From an uncultured Cellulosilyticum sp. (GTDB lineage Bacteria > Bacillota > Clostridia > Lachnospirales > Cellulosilyticaceae), in NCBI GenBank assembly GCA_934725855.1, contig CAKVCL010000004.1, positions 62,001 to 126,000 on the forward strand: 64,000 bases of DNA, written 5' to 3'. Every line of letters begins with the position of its first letter. Within the stretch, counting starts at the first letter, position 1. Both the position numbers and the translations under genes were made by a program. The notes beneath the pieces are model-generated. The model ran no database searches and had not been told where the DNA came from. It saw only the letters and a list, made by a program, of their open reading frames with translations. This document shows positions 1-10,747 of this stretch, piece after piece.

Positions 1-1950
1 TGGGAATGGGAAATTAATAATATAATTAATACGTCTCATAAATGCATCATCAATATTTTGTAATAAGTTGGTTGCCATAATAATAATGCCATCATACTCT
101 TCCATTTGTTGCAGTAAATACGCCACTTCTATGTTGGCATGTCGGTCATTAGAGTCTTTTACTTCTGAACGTTTACCAAATAAAGCATCCATCTCATCAA
201 AAAACAAAATACAATTTGCATTCTTTGCTTCCCTAAAGATTTTTTCTAAGTTTTTTTCTGTTTCACCTATATATTTACTAATGACTTGTGATAGCTGTAT
301 CTTGTAAGACTGCATATGTAGTTCATGAGCAATCACTTGGGCCCCCATAGTCTTACCTGTCCCTGGTGGACCTGCAAAAAGCATTGAAAGTCCTTTTCCA
401 TAAGTTACTCTTTTGTCAAATCCCCATTTATAATAAACGGTATGTTTGTATTTTACCCTCATACAGGCTTGCTTTAATATTTCAAGCTGGTCTTGTGGTA
501 AAACAATATCTTCCCAGTTATAACTCGGCTCGATTTTACTTCCTAAAGTGCTAAGTGATGTTACAACTTGTTCATAACAACACTTATGTATAAGTTCTGT
601 ATCTATAGACTGTAAAGAATAAGCCTTTCTTAGCCCTTCGGCCTGCTCTATGCTTGATTTAATCTGGCCAATAGTAAATCTAAATTTTGTGGCTAATTCC
701 TCAATATTAACTTTATCTTGAAAAGATGCCTCTTTTGAAAACTCCTTCCACAAAACCAACCTTTCATTTTCTGTTGGCATTTCCAAAGGAATATTTATTT
801 TCACAAAGCTTCTTGGAAGCTTTGTATCATTCCAACTTTTATTAGATGTGATAAATATATACTTCTTAATATAGATTATATTTTCATTTAATAAATCTAA
901 AAACAAAAACAATTCCTTTTTATTTTCTTCTTCTAACAGATATTCAAAACTTGTAAAACATAAGTAAGCTTCCTCTAATATTGCTTCTCCTATTACTTCG
1001 AGCATCTTCTCTTTAAGATTTTCTTCTAGCATATACTCTACATTTACAAAAATAACCCTAGAACTTATCTCGTGCATAACTTGTTTTACAATAAACTTCT
1101 TGCCATTACCTGTCTCCCCATTTAAATAGATAATGTTTGTAACATCATCTGAACTATTTTCAATAATTTTACATATGCCCTGTATATTATTTTCATTCAT
1201 ATAAGGAGTTTGTAATGGTTCTTGATCACTATAAATTTGAGTAAAAACGCCATTTACCTCAGTTGTTTGGTTTTTACTTTCTAAATCCTCATCCTTTTCC
1301 TCACTAGATAAAAGGAACTCCACAATCTTCTTCTTTAATCTTAATGGCATTTCTAAAAATGTCTTCTCAGCTTCTGCCTCTAGTATAAATTTGGTAAAAA
1401 AGCTTTGCTCATTAAAATAATCCATATAATCTACTACTTTATCATAAGGTGGTGCAAATAACTTTATCGCACTTTCAGCAGTAGGTATAGACTTAGTCAT
1501 GTTATCTTGTAAATAGATAAATATCTTCTCATATTTCTTATCCACTAAGCTTACTAAGCCTAGCAAAAGACAATTGGTCAAAAATGTGTTTAACTTAAAT
1601 ACCTTAATCAATTGACATAATGGAATATGAACATCTTTTTCTTGTGTTGCCTTCATCCTAGACCTGAAATACCTATCTATGGCATCGATATCCTCAATTT
1701 CTTCCTCTTCAAGGTTTATCCCTACAATAAAATCATTTGCCTTGACTAAATTTTGTTCAAACTCTTGTCTAGTAACAACCATTCCTAGCATTTTATTCAT
1801 ATGATTTTCGGGTCCTACCCACATATGATACTTATATAAATAATATATCCTAAGGTCTAATAATGCTGTAAAGTCACTCACTAAAGCCCACTGATTATCA
1901 TACGGCTCATTGATTTTTGTTAGATCTATCCCAAAATCCATACCATCCAC
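1..1950 (-). CDS. tandem AAA+ ATPase, contractile-injection-system type (C-terminus beyond window)
   Basis: The reading frame is open from about 1950 to the left edge, about 650 codons with no stop. The first AAA module is degenerate: a P-loop-like GETGNGKK near residue 274 and no good Walker B. The second is canonical: GPPGTGKT near residue 523, then a Walker B with FFDEMDALFGKR and a sensor region with MATN. About 250 N-terminal residues precede the modules. One degenerate plus one active AAA module after a winged-helix-like N-terminus is the architecture of ATPases encoded with extracellular contractile injection systems (Afp15/Pvc15 type). That family call is inference, because no sheath or tube gene is inside the window. 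The likely start is GTG at 1950, with GGTGG a few bases upstream; ATG at 1941 is the alternative. It begins 16 bp after the preceding gene, so coupled translation is likely. Confidence 0.72.
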   Translation of the reverse strand, partial: MDGMDFGIDLTKINEPYDNQWALVSDFTALLDLRIYYLYKYHMWVGPENHMNKMLGMVVTRQEFEQNLVKANDFIVGINLEEEEIEDIDAIDRYFRSRMKATQEKDVHIPLCQLIKVFKLNTFLTNCLLLGLVSLVDKKYEKIFIYLQDNMTKSIPTAESAIKLFAPPYDKVVDYMDYFNEQSFFTKFILEAEAEKTFLEMPLRLKKKIVEFLLSSEEKDEDLESKNQTTEVNGVFTQIYSDQEPLQTPYMNENNIQGICKIIENSSDDVTNIIYLNGETGNGKKFIVKQVMHEISSRVIFVNVEYMLEENLKEKMLEVIGEAILEEAYLCFTSFEYLLEEENKKELFLFLDLLNENIIYIKKYIFITSNKSWNDTKLPRSFVKINIPLEMPTENERLVLWKEFSKEASFQDKVNIEELATKFRFTIGQIKSSIEQAEGLRKAYSLQSIDTELIHKCCYEQVVTSLSTLGSKIEPSYNWEDIVLPQDQLEILKQACMRVKYKHTVYYKWGFDKRVTYGKGLSMLFAGPPGTGKTMGAQVIAHELHMQSYKIQLSQVISKYIGETEKNLEKIFREAKNANCILFFDEMDALFGKRSEVKDSNDRHANIEVAYLLQQMEEYDGIIIMATNLLQNIDDAFMRRINYIINFPFP

Positions 1951-1966
1951 TTCACCACCCCCATTC

Positions 1967-2398
1967 TTAATTTATTTTAGCCTTCTCTATTTTTTCATAT
2001 ATGGTTTTCCAATAATGTAAGGTGATGGATACCTGTGTTAAAATAAGTTCTTTTAAAGTTTGCATCGCAATAAACTCATCTAATACAATCGAACTCGTTT
2101 TTAGTTCTATATAGTCCCCTTCAATATAACGCTTAACTAAAAAAGTCCCTCTTATCTGAGCGATATTTAACTCATTACAAACAGCTAATATTGCTTCCCT
2201 TTGATTTTGAGCTATACGCCAAGGAAAAATACTATGGCAGCTACATACATTTTGTTTGCAATAAAATATCATTTGCCACTTTCTCGTCTTATAAACCACA
2301 GTACATATAATACTTTCCTCTTCCTGCTTATATTCCCAGCCTTCACGATTTAAAATACTTATCAAATACTTTTTTAATGCTATGTCTGTATTTTTCAT
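1967..2398 (-). CDS. YbjN / secretion-chaperone-like protein
   Basis: A 143-residue soluble protein with no signal peptide or membrane segment. The strand pattern, a central stretch with LNIAQIRGTFLV and a helical C-terminus resemble the YbjN fold, which is related to type III secretion chaperones. This is a fold-level impression, not a motif match. It sits directly upstream of the tandem AAA ATPase, 16 bp apart, in the same apparent operon. A chaperone-like partner for a secreted or injected cargo would fit that context but is inference. A Cys-x-Cys pair near residue 50 is the only notable local motif. Confidence 0.55.
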   Translation of the reverse strand: MKNTDIALKKYLISILNREGWEYKQEEESIICTVVYKTRKWQMIFYCKQNVCSCHSIFPWRIAQNQREAILAVCNELNIAQIRGTFLVKRYIEGDYIELKTSSIVLDEFIAMQTLKELILTQVSITLHYWKTIYEKIEKAKIN

Positions 2399-2545
2399 TC
2401 CTTAACTTCCATCATTCTATTTAACCTACTTCTAGCCGCATTGTACTGTTTTCAAAAAATATTTCAACCTAATCTGCACGAAAAGCAATTATTTTGCATA
2501 AAAAGCTATATTAATCCCCCAAAATTATTAATCTGACTATTTGCT

Positions 2546-3526
2546 TCATTGTTTTTCTTTATTGTTTGCTTTATTGTTTTCTTCATTATTTGTTTTACTA
2601 TCATCCTCTGAGTTATGCTCTTCTATAAATTCTTCCAATTCCTGCACAACTTCTGATGCAAAGTTAACCTCGCTAAATACTTTCTTAGCTTTTTCACTTT
2701 TATCTAAAATTTCATTTACAACCGTCATAAAATCAATCTTCATTTGATGCTTTTTATGAATGAGTGCTGTTGTTTTATTAATGCCATGTGCTAATACATT
2801 CTGTGTCTCTAAACGTTCTTTGGTTTCTAATGCATTTTCCTTTACCTCTTCTAATTTTTGTTTATAGCCTTCTAATAAGGCTTCTTCTTTATCTGTACAT
2901 AGAAAAGGATACATTTTGAAAAGATTTTCTTTTTGTTCTTTGCCTAAAGTACCGTCTGCTTTTCCGTTTATTAATTCACTAAATGAACTCACCACTTTAT
3001 TGGCACTCATTAAAGTATCTAACACAATTCCTATTGTTTCATTAGTATAGCGATTAAGTTCTAAATGCATTGGTAAGTTATCTACTGGGTAGCTCTTTTC
3101 AGACTTTGAAAATAACTTCTTAGTTTCATCATTACTATAGGATTCATTATTCAATGAACGTTTTAATATCGATACGAATATGTTTTTACTATTCTCATTT
3201 AATATTCCCGAAACTAAGTTTCCATTATTTAATGAGTTTTCAATAAACCTGTTATAAAAATCATTGTCTGAAGGACGTTTTAATGATTCTCCAAGTCTTA
3301 TCTCATGCCCACTCTCCTTGTTTTCGTTTAAGGCACCCTTTTTTTGTAATAAATTTTCTTCAAAACTCTGTTTAAAATTGTCTGTAATACAGGATATGGG
3401 ATCTGCATTTCTATCCTCTCTTATGCCACTAGCTACATTTAACTGTTTTTTAATTAACTCTTCTATCCCTTTAGATTGTTTACTTACTACTTGATTTTTC
3501 TTTATTTGCTTTAATGAGCTTAGCAT
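2546..3526 (-). CDS. hypothetical protein with charged Asn/Glu/Lys-rich tail
   Basis: 326 residues, not recognised. The sequence is hydrophilic and mostly helical in character, with no signal peptide or membrane helix. The middle (about 80-220) has repeated short segments rich in Asn, Ser and Leu. Residues 225-300 look like a coiled coil rich in Glu and Lys. The last 20 residues are a low-complexity Asn/Glu/Lys tail. ATG at 3526 is preceded by AGGAGA, a good ribosome site. It is the first gene of the minus-strand group that continues into the YbjN-like protein and the AAA ATPase. A structural or cargo role in that system is possible, but nothing in the sequence proves it. Confidence 0.6.
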   Translation of the reverse strand: MLSSLKQIKKNQVVSKQSKGIEELIKKQLNVASGIREDRNADPISCITDNFKQSFEENLLQKKGALNENKESGHEIRLGESLKRPSDNDFYNRFIENSLNNGNLVSGILNENSKNIFVSILKRSLNNESYSNDETKKLFSKSEKSYPVDNLPMHLELNRYTNETIGIVLDTLMSANKVVSSFSELINGKADGTLGKEQKENLFKMYPFLCTDKEEALLEGYKQKLEEVKENALETKERLETQNVLAHGINKTTALIHKKHQMKIDFMTVVNEILDKSEKAKKVFSEVNFASEVVQELEEFIEEHNSEDDSKTNNEENNKANNKEKQ

Positions 3527-3853
3527 ATTTCATCTCCTATGTTTCTAGCAATAGAACAATACCGAGCATTACATAAAACACCTGCTTATCTATAAATCAT
3601 ATTTTACAACTTAACAAGTATTATATATAGTTTAAATTTTATATCGCATTTTTTCAATATAATTTAATTGTATTTTTTTGTTTATTTGTAATTTATATTC
3701 ATATATAATGTATAAGTATATAATACTATCCTGTTAGAATTTGTATTTTATTAAAAACTCTTATAAGATGAATCATTAAAATACTATAATTGAATCATTC
3801 AACTTCTATTTACATATAGCCTACGTAATACTATTTTAGGGAGGGCAATCAAA
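3527..3853. other. divergent intergenic region with candidate minus-strand promoter
   Basis: AT-rich 327-bp spacer between the minus-strand ATPase operon and the plus-strand ligase. On the minus strand TTGTTA (3617-3612) and TATAGA (3594-3589) are 17 bp apart, a plausible promoter for the operon. On the plus strand two TATAAT boxes (3704-3709 and 3719-3724) lie upstream of the ligase, but neither has a convincing -35. I see no gene or RNA structure here. Confidence 0.4.
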
Positions 3854-5407
3854 GTGCACTTAAAAAAAGAAACCATAGGAGACTGCATTATTCACTGCGC
3901 ACAAAAATTTAAAACTTCCTATGCATTAGCATTTAATAATAAGTACTTTTCTTATACAGAAGTTCATATTCTATCCGATATTCTAGCAGACCAATTTCTA
4001 AAAGAGGGCATCCTCGAAAATGATTATGTTGGATTATGGGGGATGAATTCTGTTAACTGGATTATCTCTTTTCTAGCACTTACTAAAATTGGTGCTATTC
4101 CTGTTCTTATGAATTACAACTATATGCCAAAGGAAATCCATGAGCTTATTTCTCGCTTTCATCTTCATCACTTATTAATAGGTGAACTTCCTAACCCAGA
4201 ATATGAGGCCTTTAACACTGCTTCTATCTCTACTCACTCTGTTAAAATTATTGATATTCGCTCAAATACACTTAAACTAAAGTCTCTTATTTCTACTTAT
4301 GATAATATTTCTTTCAAAAGTAAAAAGAGCACAGGTGATGACTATCATAAAGTGGCTGCCATTTTATTTACTTCTGGTAGCACCTCAGGCTATAAAGGTG
4401 TGATGCTTACCCATTACAATGTGGTGAACAATTCTTATGCTATAGCTACTAATTTAAAGCTTACTAAAGAGGATAGAATTTGTATGCCTTTACCTTTGTT
4501 CCATTGTTTTGGTATTTTTGCCTGCACACTAGCTTCATTACAGAGTGGTTCTACGCTCCATATTCTCCAGAATTATAGAACCTCACATATTTTATCTTGT
4601 ATTACCAAGGAAAAATGTACGGTTATAAATGGCGTTCCTACTAATTTTTTAGCCATGATTCATAATGCTAACTTTGAGCCACACCTTGTTTCAACCATCC
4701 GAACAGGACTTATCGCAGGTTCTAGTATCTTGCCCCAACAGTTAAAAAGCGTTGCTGCTCAATTTAAAAATGCCCATTTTTTATTAGCTTATGGTCAAAC
4801 AGAAGCTTCTCCTTGCATTTCAATGACCACATTTAATGACCTTTACTTTGAGCAATTTAACAGTGTCGGTAAGCCTTTACCTTATGTAGAAATAAAAATT
4901 GTAGATCCTAATACCCGCTCACTCTGTCCTCCTAATACAATAGGTGAAATTATTGCAAGAGGTTATAATTTAATGGCTGGCTATTTTGAATCCACTACAG
5001 CTAACAGTATTTGTGCAGGTTGGTTATATACTGAGGACTTAGGCTTTTTAGATCATGAAGGCTACCTTCATATTACTGGCAGAAAAAAAGAGATGATTAT
5101 TCGTGGGGGTGAAAATATCTCTCCTTTAGAAATCGAAAATGCGATATCGGAGTATGCTCCTGTTATAAATGTAAAAGTTATTGGCACCACTAACCCTATT
5201 CTTCAAGAAGATATTACTGCTTGTCTGATTGTCAATGATTGTTACGACCAAAATGAGCTTGTTAGCTTGCTGCATAACCTTTTATCCCCCTACAAAATTC
5301 CTGCAAACTTTTTAGTATTTGATGCTTTTCCTTTATTAGCTAACAAAAAACTTGACCTTGTGATGTTAAGAAAATATGCTGAGGAAAAACTATCTATGAA
5401 ATCATAA
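3854..5407 (+). CDS. AMP-dependent acyl-CoA synthetase / ligase family protein
   Basis: A 517-residue member of the ANL adenylate-forming superfamily, which activates a carboxylic acid with ATP and passes it to CoA or a carrier. The A3 loop is FTSGSTSGYKG near residue 174. YGQTE is near 315, and the hinge region TEDLGFLDHEGYLHITGRKKEMI is near 395-420, followed by GGENISPLEIE. The usual C-terminal lysine motif is altered: LLANKKLD stands where PKTxxGK is expected, so the catalytic lysine is probably one of that KK pair. GTG start with GGGAGG at 3840-3845. Monocistronic, with its own terminator. The substrate cannot be read from sequence; a medium- or long-chain fatty acid is most likely. Confidence 0.85.
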   Translation: MHLKKETIGDCIIHCAQKFKTSYALAFNNKYFSYTEVHILSDILADQFLKEGILENDYVGLWGMNSVNWIISFLALTKIGAIPVLMNYNYMPKEIHELISRFHLHHLLIGELPNPEYEAFNTASISTHSVKIIDIRSNTLKLKSLISTYDNISFKSKKSTGDDYHKVAAILFTSGSTSGYKGVMLTHYNVVNNSYAIATNLKLTKEDRICMPLPLFHCFGIFACTLASLQSGSTLHILQNYRTSHILSCITKEKCTVINGVPTNFLAMIHNANFEPHLVSTIRTGLIAGSSILPQQLKSVAAQFKNAHFLLAYGQTEASPCISMTTFNDLYFEQFNSVGKPLPYVEIKIVDPNTRSLCPPNTIGEIIARGYNLMAGYFESTTANSICAGWLYTEDLGFLDHEGYLHITGRKKEMIIRGGENISPLEIENAISEYAPVINVKVIGTTNPILQEDITACLIVNDCYDQNELVSLLHNLLSPYKIPANFLVFDAFPLLANKKLDLVMLRKYAEEKLSMKS

Positions 5408-5454
5408 AAAAGACGAAGACAGGAGTTTATTTTACTCTTATCTTCGTCTTTTTT
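5406..5454. terminator. bidirectional terminator between ligase and trmB
   Basis: Inverted repeat AAAAAAGACGAAGA (5406-5419) / TCTTCGTCTTTTTT (5441-5454). It has an A-tract on one side and a T-tract on the other, so it can end both converging transcripts. Confidence 0.9.
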
Positions 5455-5500
5455 ATTTCTTTATGTGTTCTTTTGAGCATAGAGCTTTTAAACGTGCTTA

Positions 5501-6148
5501 CTATACTCTTGGATTAACGGCTTCTAAACGATTAATGGTAAAGCCCATCTCTGAAAATTTCTTTTCATACTCTGTCATAATGTTATCTTCCATGCCACTA
5601 TTGTGTAAGTCTAAAGTCACATTTTTCATTTGCCATTTGCAAAGTGAGAATTCTTCAATTGAAGAAGCAAATAAGCCTTTATTATCTGTCTTAAAGTGAA
5701 TTTCTCCACCTTTGGCAAGAACATGTGAATATTTCTCTAGGAATTCTCTATAGGTGAGACGACGGTTAGCATGTCTTTTCTTTGGCCATGGGTCAGAGAA
5801 GTTTAAGTAAATACGTCCTACTTCCCCCTCTTCAAAAATTTCTTTACAGTTGTTTACATCAAAAAACAAAAATCTAAGATTGCTTGGTACTTCTTCTGCT
5901 GCATTGGCTTTTTTACAAGCTTTATATACAACCGTTTCAGCACGCTCTACAGCAATATAGTTAATCTCTGGATTTCTTCTTGCAAGTTCTGTGATAAATC
6001 CACCTTTACCACACCCAAATTCAACATGGATTGGATGATTGTTTCCAAAGCACTCATTCCATTTTCCTTTAAAGTCTTCTGGATTTAAAATTACTTTTTT
6101 ATCTTGTGCCAAGTATTCAGGAGCTCTATTATCTCTTCTTAAACGCAT
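5501..6148 (-). CDS. trmB: tRNA (guanine-N7-)-methyltransferase TrmB
   Basis: 215 residues, normal length for TrmB, which methylates G46 in the variable loop of many tRNAs using S-adenosylmethionine. The SAM-binding loop EFGCGKGGF is at residues 43-51. The family signature SDPWPKKRH is at 118-126, followed by RRLTYREFL. It ends convergently with the ligase gene. A very good promoter lies 68 bp upstream (6216-6244), so it is probably transcribed alone rather than with the upstream chemoreceptor. Confidence 0.95.
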   Translation of the reverse strand: MRLRRDNRAPEYLAQDKKVILNPEDFKGKWNECFGNNHPIHVEFGCGKGGFITELARRNPEINYIAVERAETVVYKACKKANAAEEVPSNLRFLFFDVNNCKEIFEEGEVGRIYLNFSDPWPKKRHANRRLTYREFLEKYSHVLAKGGEIHFKTDNKGLFASSIEEFSLCKWQMKNVTLDLHNSGMEDNIMTEYEKKFSEMGFTINRLEAVNPRV

Positions 6149-6215
6149 AAGGGATCCTCTCTATCTTTTTTATCATTTATCTCAATTAACGTGTTTTTAA
6201 TTTTCATGCTTTATC

Positions 6216-6244
6216 ATTATAGCCTTCCTAATGATTTTTATCAA
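6216..6244 (-). promoter_or_regulatory. sigma-A promoter of trmB
   Basis: TTGATA (6244-6239), 17-bp spacer, TATAAT (6221-6216) on the minus strand. Confidence 0.75.
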
Positions 6245-6424
6245 CTAAATCCCCTTATTTCCAACCCTTTCATAATAAACCTTAATGGATTACCAATCGG
6301 CTACTATTTTTCTTACTTTATTCTATCAAAACAACTTCTCATATTCCTGACATTTTGAATTATGTTTTGTCGTTTTTTTATATGCTTTGATGAAACTATC
6401 TTTTCATACACTCTACTTTTCCAA

Positions 6425-8425
6425 CTAAACTCTAAATGCTGCAACTGTTTTATTAAGTGACTCACTAAGTAATGCCAACTCACGAATCTGCCCCAAAACT
6501 TCTGTAGAATTATTTTGTGACTTAACAGCTGCATCTCCTATTTTTTCTACGTATTCAGCAATTTCCCTTGTAATCTCAGCAATAGAATTTATTGACTCTT
6601 GAATGTTTTCCATACTTGCACTCATTTCCTCTGAAGACGCTCCTAAATCTGAAGACACTTCATTAAAAAATACGGCATCATCTTCATACTGCTTTGCAAG
6701 ATTCATCATACGTTTATAATCAACTACTACTTTTTCATTCATAAAACTAAGAATTCCCTGAGAGCTATCTGATAAGTTATTTACACTAACAATAATAGAC
6801 TGTGTCATCTCTTGAATCTTATCAACGGCTTCTTTTGTATTATCTGCAAATGTACGAATTTCATTGGCTACAACAGCAAACCCCTTTCCTGATTCCCCTG
6901 CACGTGCTGCTTCAATAGAGGCATTAAGTGCCAAAAGATTAGTCTGAGCACTAATTGCAAGAATATCTTCTGCTAATACTTTTACTTCTTCAACTTTTTT
7001 ACTGCCTTCAATAGCTTCTATCAATTCTTTCTTAGCTTTGGAATAAATTTCGTTAGCCATTTTGCTAGACTTTTCAGAATCACTATGTAATAACCTGGCA
7101 CGTTCCATAATGGCTTCTGATTGATGTGCTGTACCTGATGCCTTTTCTGCAATTTCATTAATTGCTTGTGATAGCTCCATACTAGTCAAATTAATATTTC
7201 CTGCTAATTCACTCGCAGACTTTGTTTGAGTAATTACTTCATCTACTGCCCCATTAATACCTATTACATTTTCATTTAGTAAATCCATCCTAGATAATGT
7301 TTCTTCACTGATATGTCCTATATGATCTGCTTCACCCTTGGTAGACAAAATAATTTCTCTAATCTGTTTTTTTACACGAGCGGTTGCTTTTGTAATTTGC
7401 TCCGTTTCATCTTTATATTCATTTGAAACAGTCGTATCAATCTGCATATTATCAGAGAAATCCCCTGTAGCAAATTGTTTTAATGTTTGTATTGGTGCTA
7501 ACATTTTTCCAATCATGCTAGACATGATAATAGCCACTAAAATAATTGCTGCAATGATAATAACAAACGCTGCCATAATCATTGTTGCAAGATCTTTTTG
7601 GATATTTCTAGAAGGTATTGTTACTCCTACTTGCCAGTCACAATTTTTTATAAGTGCTGTGGCAAAATAAGTCTGCACACCATCATATCCTAGCGTTTTA
7701 ACAATAGTACTTCCTGCCTCTTGCATCAATGGTTCTAATGCTGGTTGTACATCCATAACAGCTGTTAGATGTTCTTCATTAGGCTCATAGTCTTTATTTT
7801 TATGGGTTACAAAGTTTTTATTATTATCTACTAAAAATCCATATACTCCTGTATCATAATTAATATTACTCATAAGATCCGTTACAGTTTTTAAAGTCAT
7901 ATCTAACGCAACAACGCCCAATAGCTTTCCTTCTATATAAACAGGTGTAGCAATAGCTGCACACATCTGATTCGTTAATAAATCCAAATAAGGTTCTGTA
8001 ACAATAGTTTGTTGAGTTTCTTTAGCCATTTTATACCAGTCACGCTCTACAGGGTCATATCCTTTTGGAAGTTCTTCGCCTTTAATAGCTTGGTAAAACT
8101 GAGAATCCTCAAATCCGATATATAAATTTAATAGCTCTTCTCTACCATTAAAATATTCATCAATTATAGGTTCAATTTGTTTTAATGTAGTAGCTTTATT
8201 AGCCGCAATACTTTTTGCAACATCTTGTGTTAATATCATCTCTACCTTAATCCAATCATCAATTTGCTGTGCATAGTAATTCGCTTGTAGTTGTAGTTCA
8301 TCTTTCTGGATATTGATGAGTTTTCTTCCTGCTATTGTTGTAATACTTAAAGTTGTAATGATAACTGCTGTAATAACTACAATAATGACTCCAGATGTTA
8401 ATTTACCTCTAATTGTTTTTTGCAT
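6425..8425 (-). CDS. methyl-accepting chemotaxis protein with dCache sensor domain
   Basis: A 666-residue transmembrane chemoreceptor. TM1 is near residues 12-35. An extracellular double-Cache domain follows (about 40-275), with the family pattern DWYKMAKET...[20 protein letters not shown]2 is near 281-305, then a HAMP-like linker. The cytoplasmic coiled coil has the conserved hairpin tip [18 protein letters not shown] near 493, which binds CheA and CheW. dCache domains commonly bind amino acids or other small metabolites; the ligand here is unknown. A GGAGGG site precedes the ATG. The gene stands alone with no che genes nearby, as is usual for dispersed receptors. Confidence 0.95.
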   Translation of the reverse strand: MQKTIRGKLTSGVIIVVITAVIITTLSITTIAGRKLINIQKDELQLQANYYAQQIDDWIKVEMILTQDVAKSIAANKATTLKQIEPIIDEYFNGREELLNLYIGFEDSQFYQAIKGEELPKGYDPVERDWYKMAKETQQTIVTEPYLDLLTNQMCAAIATPVYIEGKLLGVVALDMTLKTVTDLMSNINYDTGVYGFLVDNNKNFVTHKNKDYEPNEEHLTAVMDVQPALEPLMQEAGSTIVKTLGYDGVQTYFATALIKNCDWQVGVTIPSRNIQKDLATMIMAAFVIIIAAIILVAIIMSSMIGKMLAPIQTLKQFATGDFSDNMQIDTTVSNEYKDETEQITKATARVKKQIREIILSTKGEADHIGHISEETLSRMDLLNENVIGINGAVDEVITQTKSASELAGNINLTSMELSQAINEIAEKASGTAHQSEAIMERARLLHSDSEKSSKMANEIYSKAKKELIEAIEGSKKVEEVKVLAEDILAISAQTNLLALNASIEAARAGESGKGFAVVANEIRTFADNTKEAVDKIQEMTQSIIVSVNNLSDSSQGILSFMNEKVVVDYKRMMNLAKQYEDDAVFFNEVSSDLGASSEEMSASMENIQESINSIAEITREIAEYVEKIGDAAVKSQNNSTEVLGQIRELALLSESLNKTVAAFRV

Positions 8426-8629
8426 AAAATCCCTCCATATAACTTTATTCTCTTTTTATCTTATATAGGTCAATAAGCATTTTAATTCATTAGTCACTAA
8501 CACTTAAGAAGTTAAAACTATATTTTAGAATAATTATAACATTAGTGTATACCACTTTATATAAATATTAATATTCTAAATTTTTATGAATATTTCTTTC
8601 GTATTACAAATTAGTCCTTTAAATAGGAC

Positions 8630-8665
8630 AATAAAAGACATCCTACATATCTGATGTAAGATGCC
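8630..8665 (-). terminator. terminator of the trp operon
   Basis: Twelve-base-pair hairpin (8665-8654 with 8648-8637, loop of 5) with two G-U pairs. It is followed by a T-rich stretch on the minus strand, 53 bp after trpA. Confidence 0.8.
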
Positions 8666-8717
8666 TTATAAGCAATTTTGATTTACTTTATCTGTTGAAA
8701 AACTCTAAAAATATCTT

Positions 8718-9500
8718 CTATAGTACTTCTACAAAATCTCTAGCAAATTTCATTAATGGCTGCGCACTTTCTTCACCATATTTCTCAATAATTTTAACCA
8801 TGGCACTTCCTACAATAATCCCGTCTGCATACTCTTTTAAGCTTGCTGCTTGTTCTTTGTTAGAAATGCCAAAGCCTAATGCTGTAGGAATTTGTGTATA
8901 CTTCTTAATTTCCTCAAACATAGGCGTAAGATTAGTTTGAATACTTTCTCTTGTTCCAGTTACTCCTAATGAAGATACACAGTATAAGAAACCTGATGCT
9001 TTCTCACAAATTTCTTTAGTACGCCCTTTTGAAGTTGGTGCAACGAGTGCAATAAAATCTACACCATTTTCACGTGCATATTCATCAAATTCTTCTTTTT
9101 CTTCAATTGGAACATCAGGTACGATCACTCCATCAATGCCTACTGTCTTACATTTTTCAAAGAATCGCTCAATGCCATAATGATAAATTGTATTGGCATA
9201 CATTAAATAGACTAGTGGGATTTGTGTATTTTTTCTAACCCGTTCTACCACATTGAAAATTTTATCAATATGGATGCCGTTTTTCATTGCTCTAATATTC
9301 GCTGCTTGAATCACAGGTCCATCTGCTACTGGATCTGAAAAAGGTACACCTAGTTCAATAATGGTACTGCCTGCTTTTTCAAGTGCATAAATAAATTCTT
9401 CTGTTGCCTCAATATGAGGGTCCCCTGCTGTAATAAATGGAATAAATGCCTTATGTCCCTCTCTTTTTACTTTATCAAATGCTGCTTTAATGTTACTCAT
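8718..9500 (-). CDS. trpA: tryptophan synthase alpha subunit
   Basis: 260 residues. Cleaves indole-3-glycerol phosphate to indole and glyceraldehyde 3-phosphate and channels indole to TrpB. The catalytic residues are visible: Glu49 in [11 protein letters not shown] and Asp60 in PVADGP. The phosphate-binding loop GFGISNKEQ is near 210. Last gene of the trp operon. Its start overlaps the end of trpB by 8 bp, which fits equimolar translation of the alpha2-beta2 complex. Confidence 0.97.
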   Translation of the reverse strand: MSNIKAAFDKVKREGHKAFIPFITAGDPHIEATEEFIYALEKAGSTIIELGVPFSDPVADGPVIQAANIRAMKNGIHIDKIFNVVERVRKNTQIPLVYLMYANTIYHYGIERFFEKCKTVGIDGVIVPDVPIEEKEEFDEYARENGVDFIALVAPTSKGRTKEICEKASGFLYCVSSLGVTGTRESIQTNLTPMFEEIKKYTQIPTALGFGISNKEQAASLKEYADGIIVGSAMVKIIEKYGEESAQPLMKFARDFVEVL

Positions 9501-10680
9501 GAAGATCTACCCCCTTATATCTTGCAATAGCTGCCACATCTTTATCTCCTCTACCTGAAAGGTTAACCACTATGATTTGTTCTTTATCCATAGAGCCTGC
9601 TATTTTCATAGCATGTGCTACCGCATGAGCACTTTCAATAGCTGGAATAATTCCTTCTGTTCGTGATAAGTATTCAAAAGCTTCTACCGCTTCATCATCT
9701 GTGATTGGTACATACTGTGCTCTTTTAGTATCATGCAAATAAGCATGTTCTGGCCCAATTCCTGGATAGTCCAATCCTGCTGATATAGAGTAAACGGGTG
9801 CAATGCTTCCATCATCTGTTTGTAGGAAATAAGATTTCATACCATGGAAGATGCCTTCTGTCCCAGCTGCTATAGTTGCTGCATTTTGTGCTGTTTCCAC
9901 CCCTAATCCTGCGGCTTCTACCCCTATTAGCTGTACCTCTTTATCGGGAATAAAGTCATAAAAAGCGCCCATTGCATTACTTCCTCCCCCCACACACGCC
10001 ATAACCACATCAGGGAGTCTGCCTTCTTTTTTAAGGAGCTGTGCTTTTATTTCTTTTCCAATGACACTTTGGAAATCTCTTACCATCTCAGGATAAGGAT
10101 GTGGTCCCATAACAGACCCTATGCAATAAAATGTGTTTTCCACCGTACGTGTCCAATCTTGAAGCGCAGCATTAACCGCATCTTTTAGTGTTCTAGTTCC
10201 TGTTTTTACTGCATTCACTTTAGCTCCTAAAAGCTCCATACGATAGACATTTAAGGCTTGCCTAATGGTATCTTCTTCTCCCATATAAACTTCGCATTGC
10301 ATTCCCATTAAAGCGGCTGCTGTAGCTGTTGCAACGCCATGTTGACCTGCTCCTGTTTCAGCAATGATACGTGTTTTTCCCATACGTTTTGCTAGAAGAA
10401 GCTGACCAAGTACATTATTAATTTTATGAGAACCTGTATGATTGAGATCTTCACGTTTTAAATAAATTTTTGCCCCTCCTAAATCCTTAGTCATTTTTTC
10501 TGCATAATATAATAAGGAAGGTCTTCCTGTATATTCTTTAAAGAGCTTATTAAGCTCTGCATTAAATTCAGGGTCATTTTTATAAAACTCATAAGCTTTT
10601 TCTAATTCTACTACTGCATTCATTAATGTTTCTGGTATGTACTGCCCGCCATGGATGCCATATCTTCCTTTTTCATTCAT
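9493..10680 (-). CDS. trpB: tryptophan synthase beta subunit
   Basis: 395 residues, the usual TrpB1 length. PLP-dependent condensation of indole with serine. The PLP Schiff-base lysine is Lys86 in HTGSHKINN. The phosphate-binding loop GGGSNAMG is near 231-238. N-terminal residues [15 protein letters not shown] and the C-terminal NLSGRGDKD are typical. Overlaps trpA by 8 bp. Confidence 0.98.
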   Translation of the reverse strand: MNEKGRYGIHGGQYIPETLMNAVVELEKAYEFYKNDPEFNAELNKLFKEYTGRPSLLYYAEKMTKDLGGAKIYLKREDLNHTGSHKINNVLGQLLLAKRMGKTRIIAETGAGQHGVATATAAALMGMQCEVYMGEEDTIRQALNVYRMELLGAKVNAVKTGTRTLKDAVNAALQDWTRTVENTFYCIGSVMGPHPYPEMVRDFQSVIGKEIKAQLLKKEGRLPDVVMACVGGGSNAMGAFYDFIPDKEVQLIGVEAAGLGVETAQNAATIAAGTEGIFHGMKSYFLQTDDGSIAPVYSISAGLDYPGIGPEHAYLHDTKRAQYVPITDDEAVEAFEYLSRTEGIIPAIESAHAVAHAMKIAGSMDKEQIIVVNLSGRGDKDVAAIARYKGVDLHE

Positions 10681-10747
10681 ATTTCTCTCACCTCATATTA
10701 TTTTTTGGAACTAACTTTCTATTATCTGTTTATAAAATTTAATCATT

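Noticed and set aside
6313..6534. 73-residue minus-strand ORF overlapping the chemoreceptor C-terminus
   Set aside because: Out of frame with the receptor and without a ribosome site; a shadow frame.
8426..8636. Sigma-28-type motility promoter for the chemoreceptor
   Set aside because: No TAAA-N15-CCGATAT-like match could be found; only generic AT-rich boxes.
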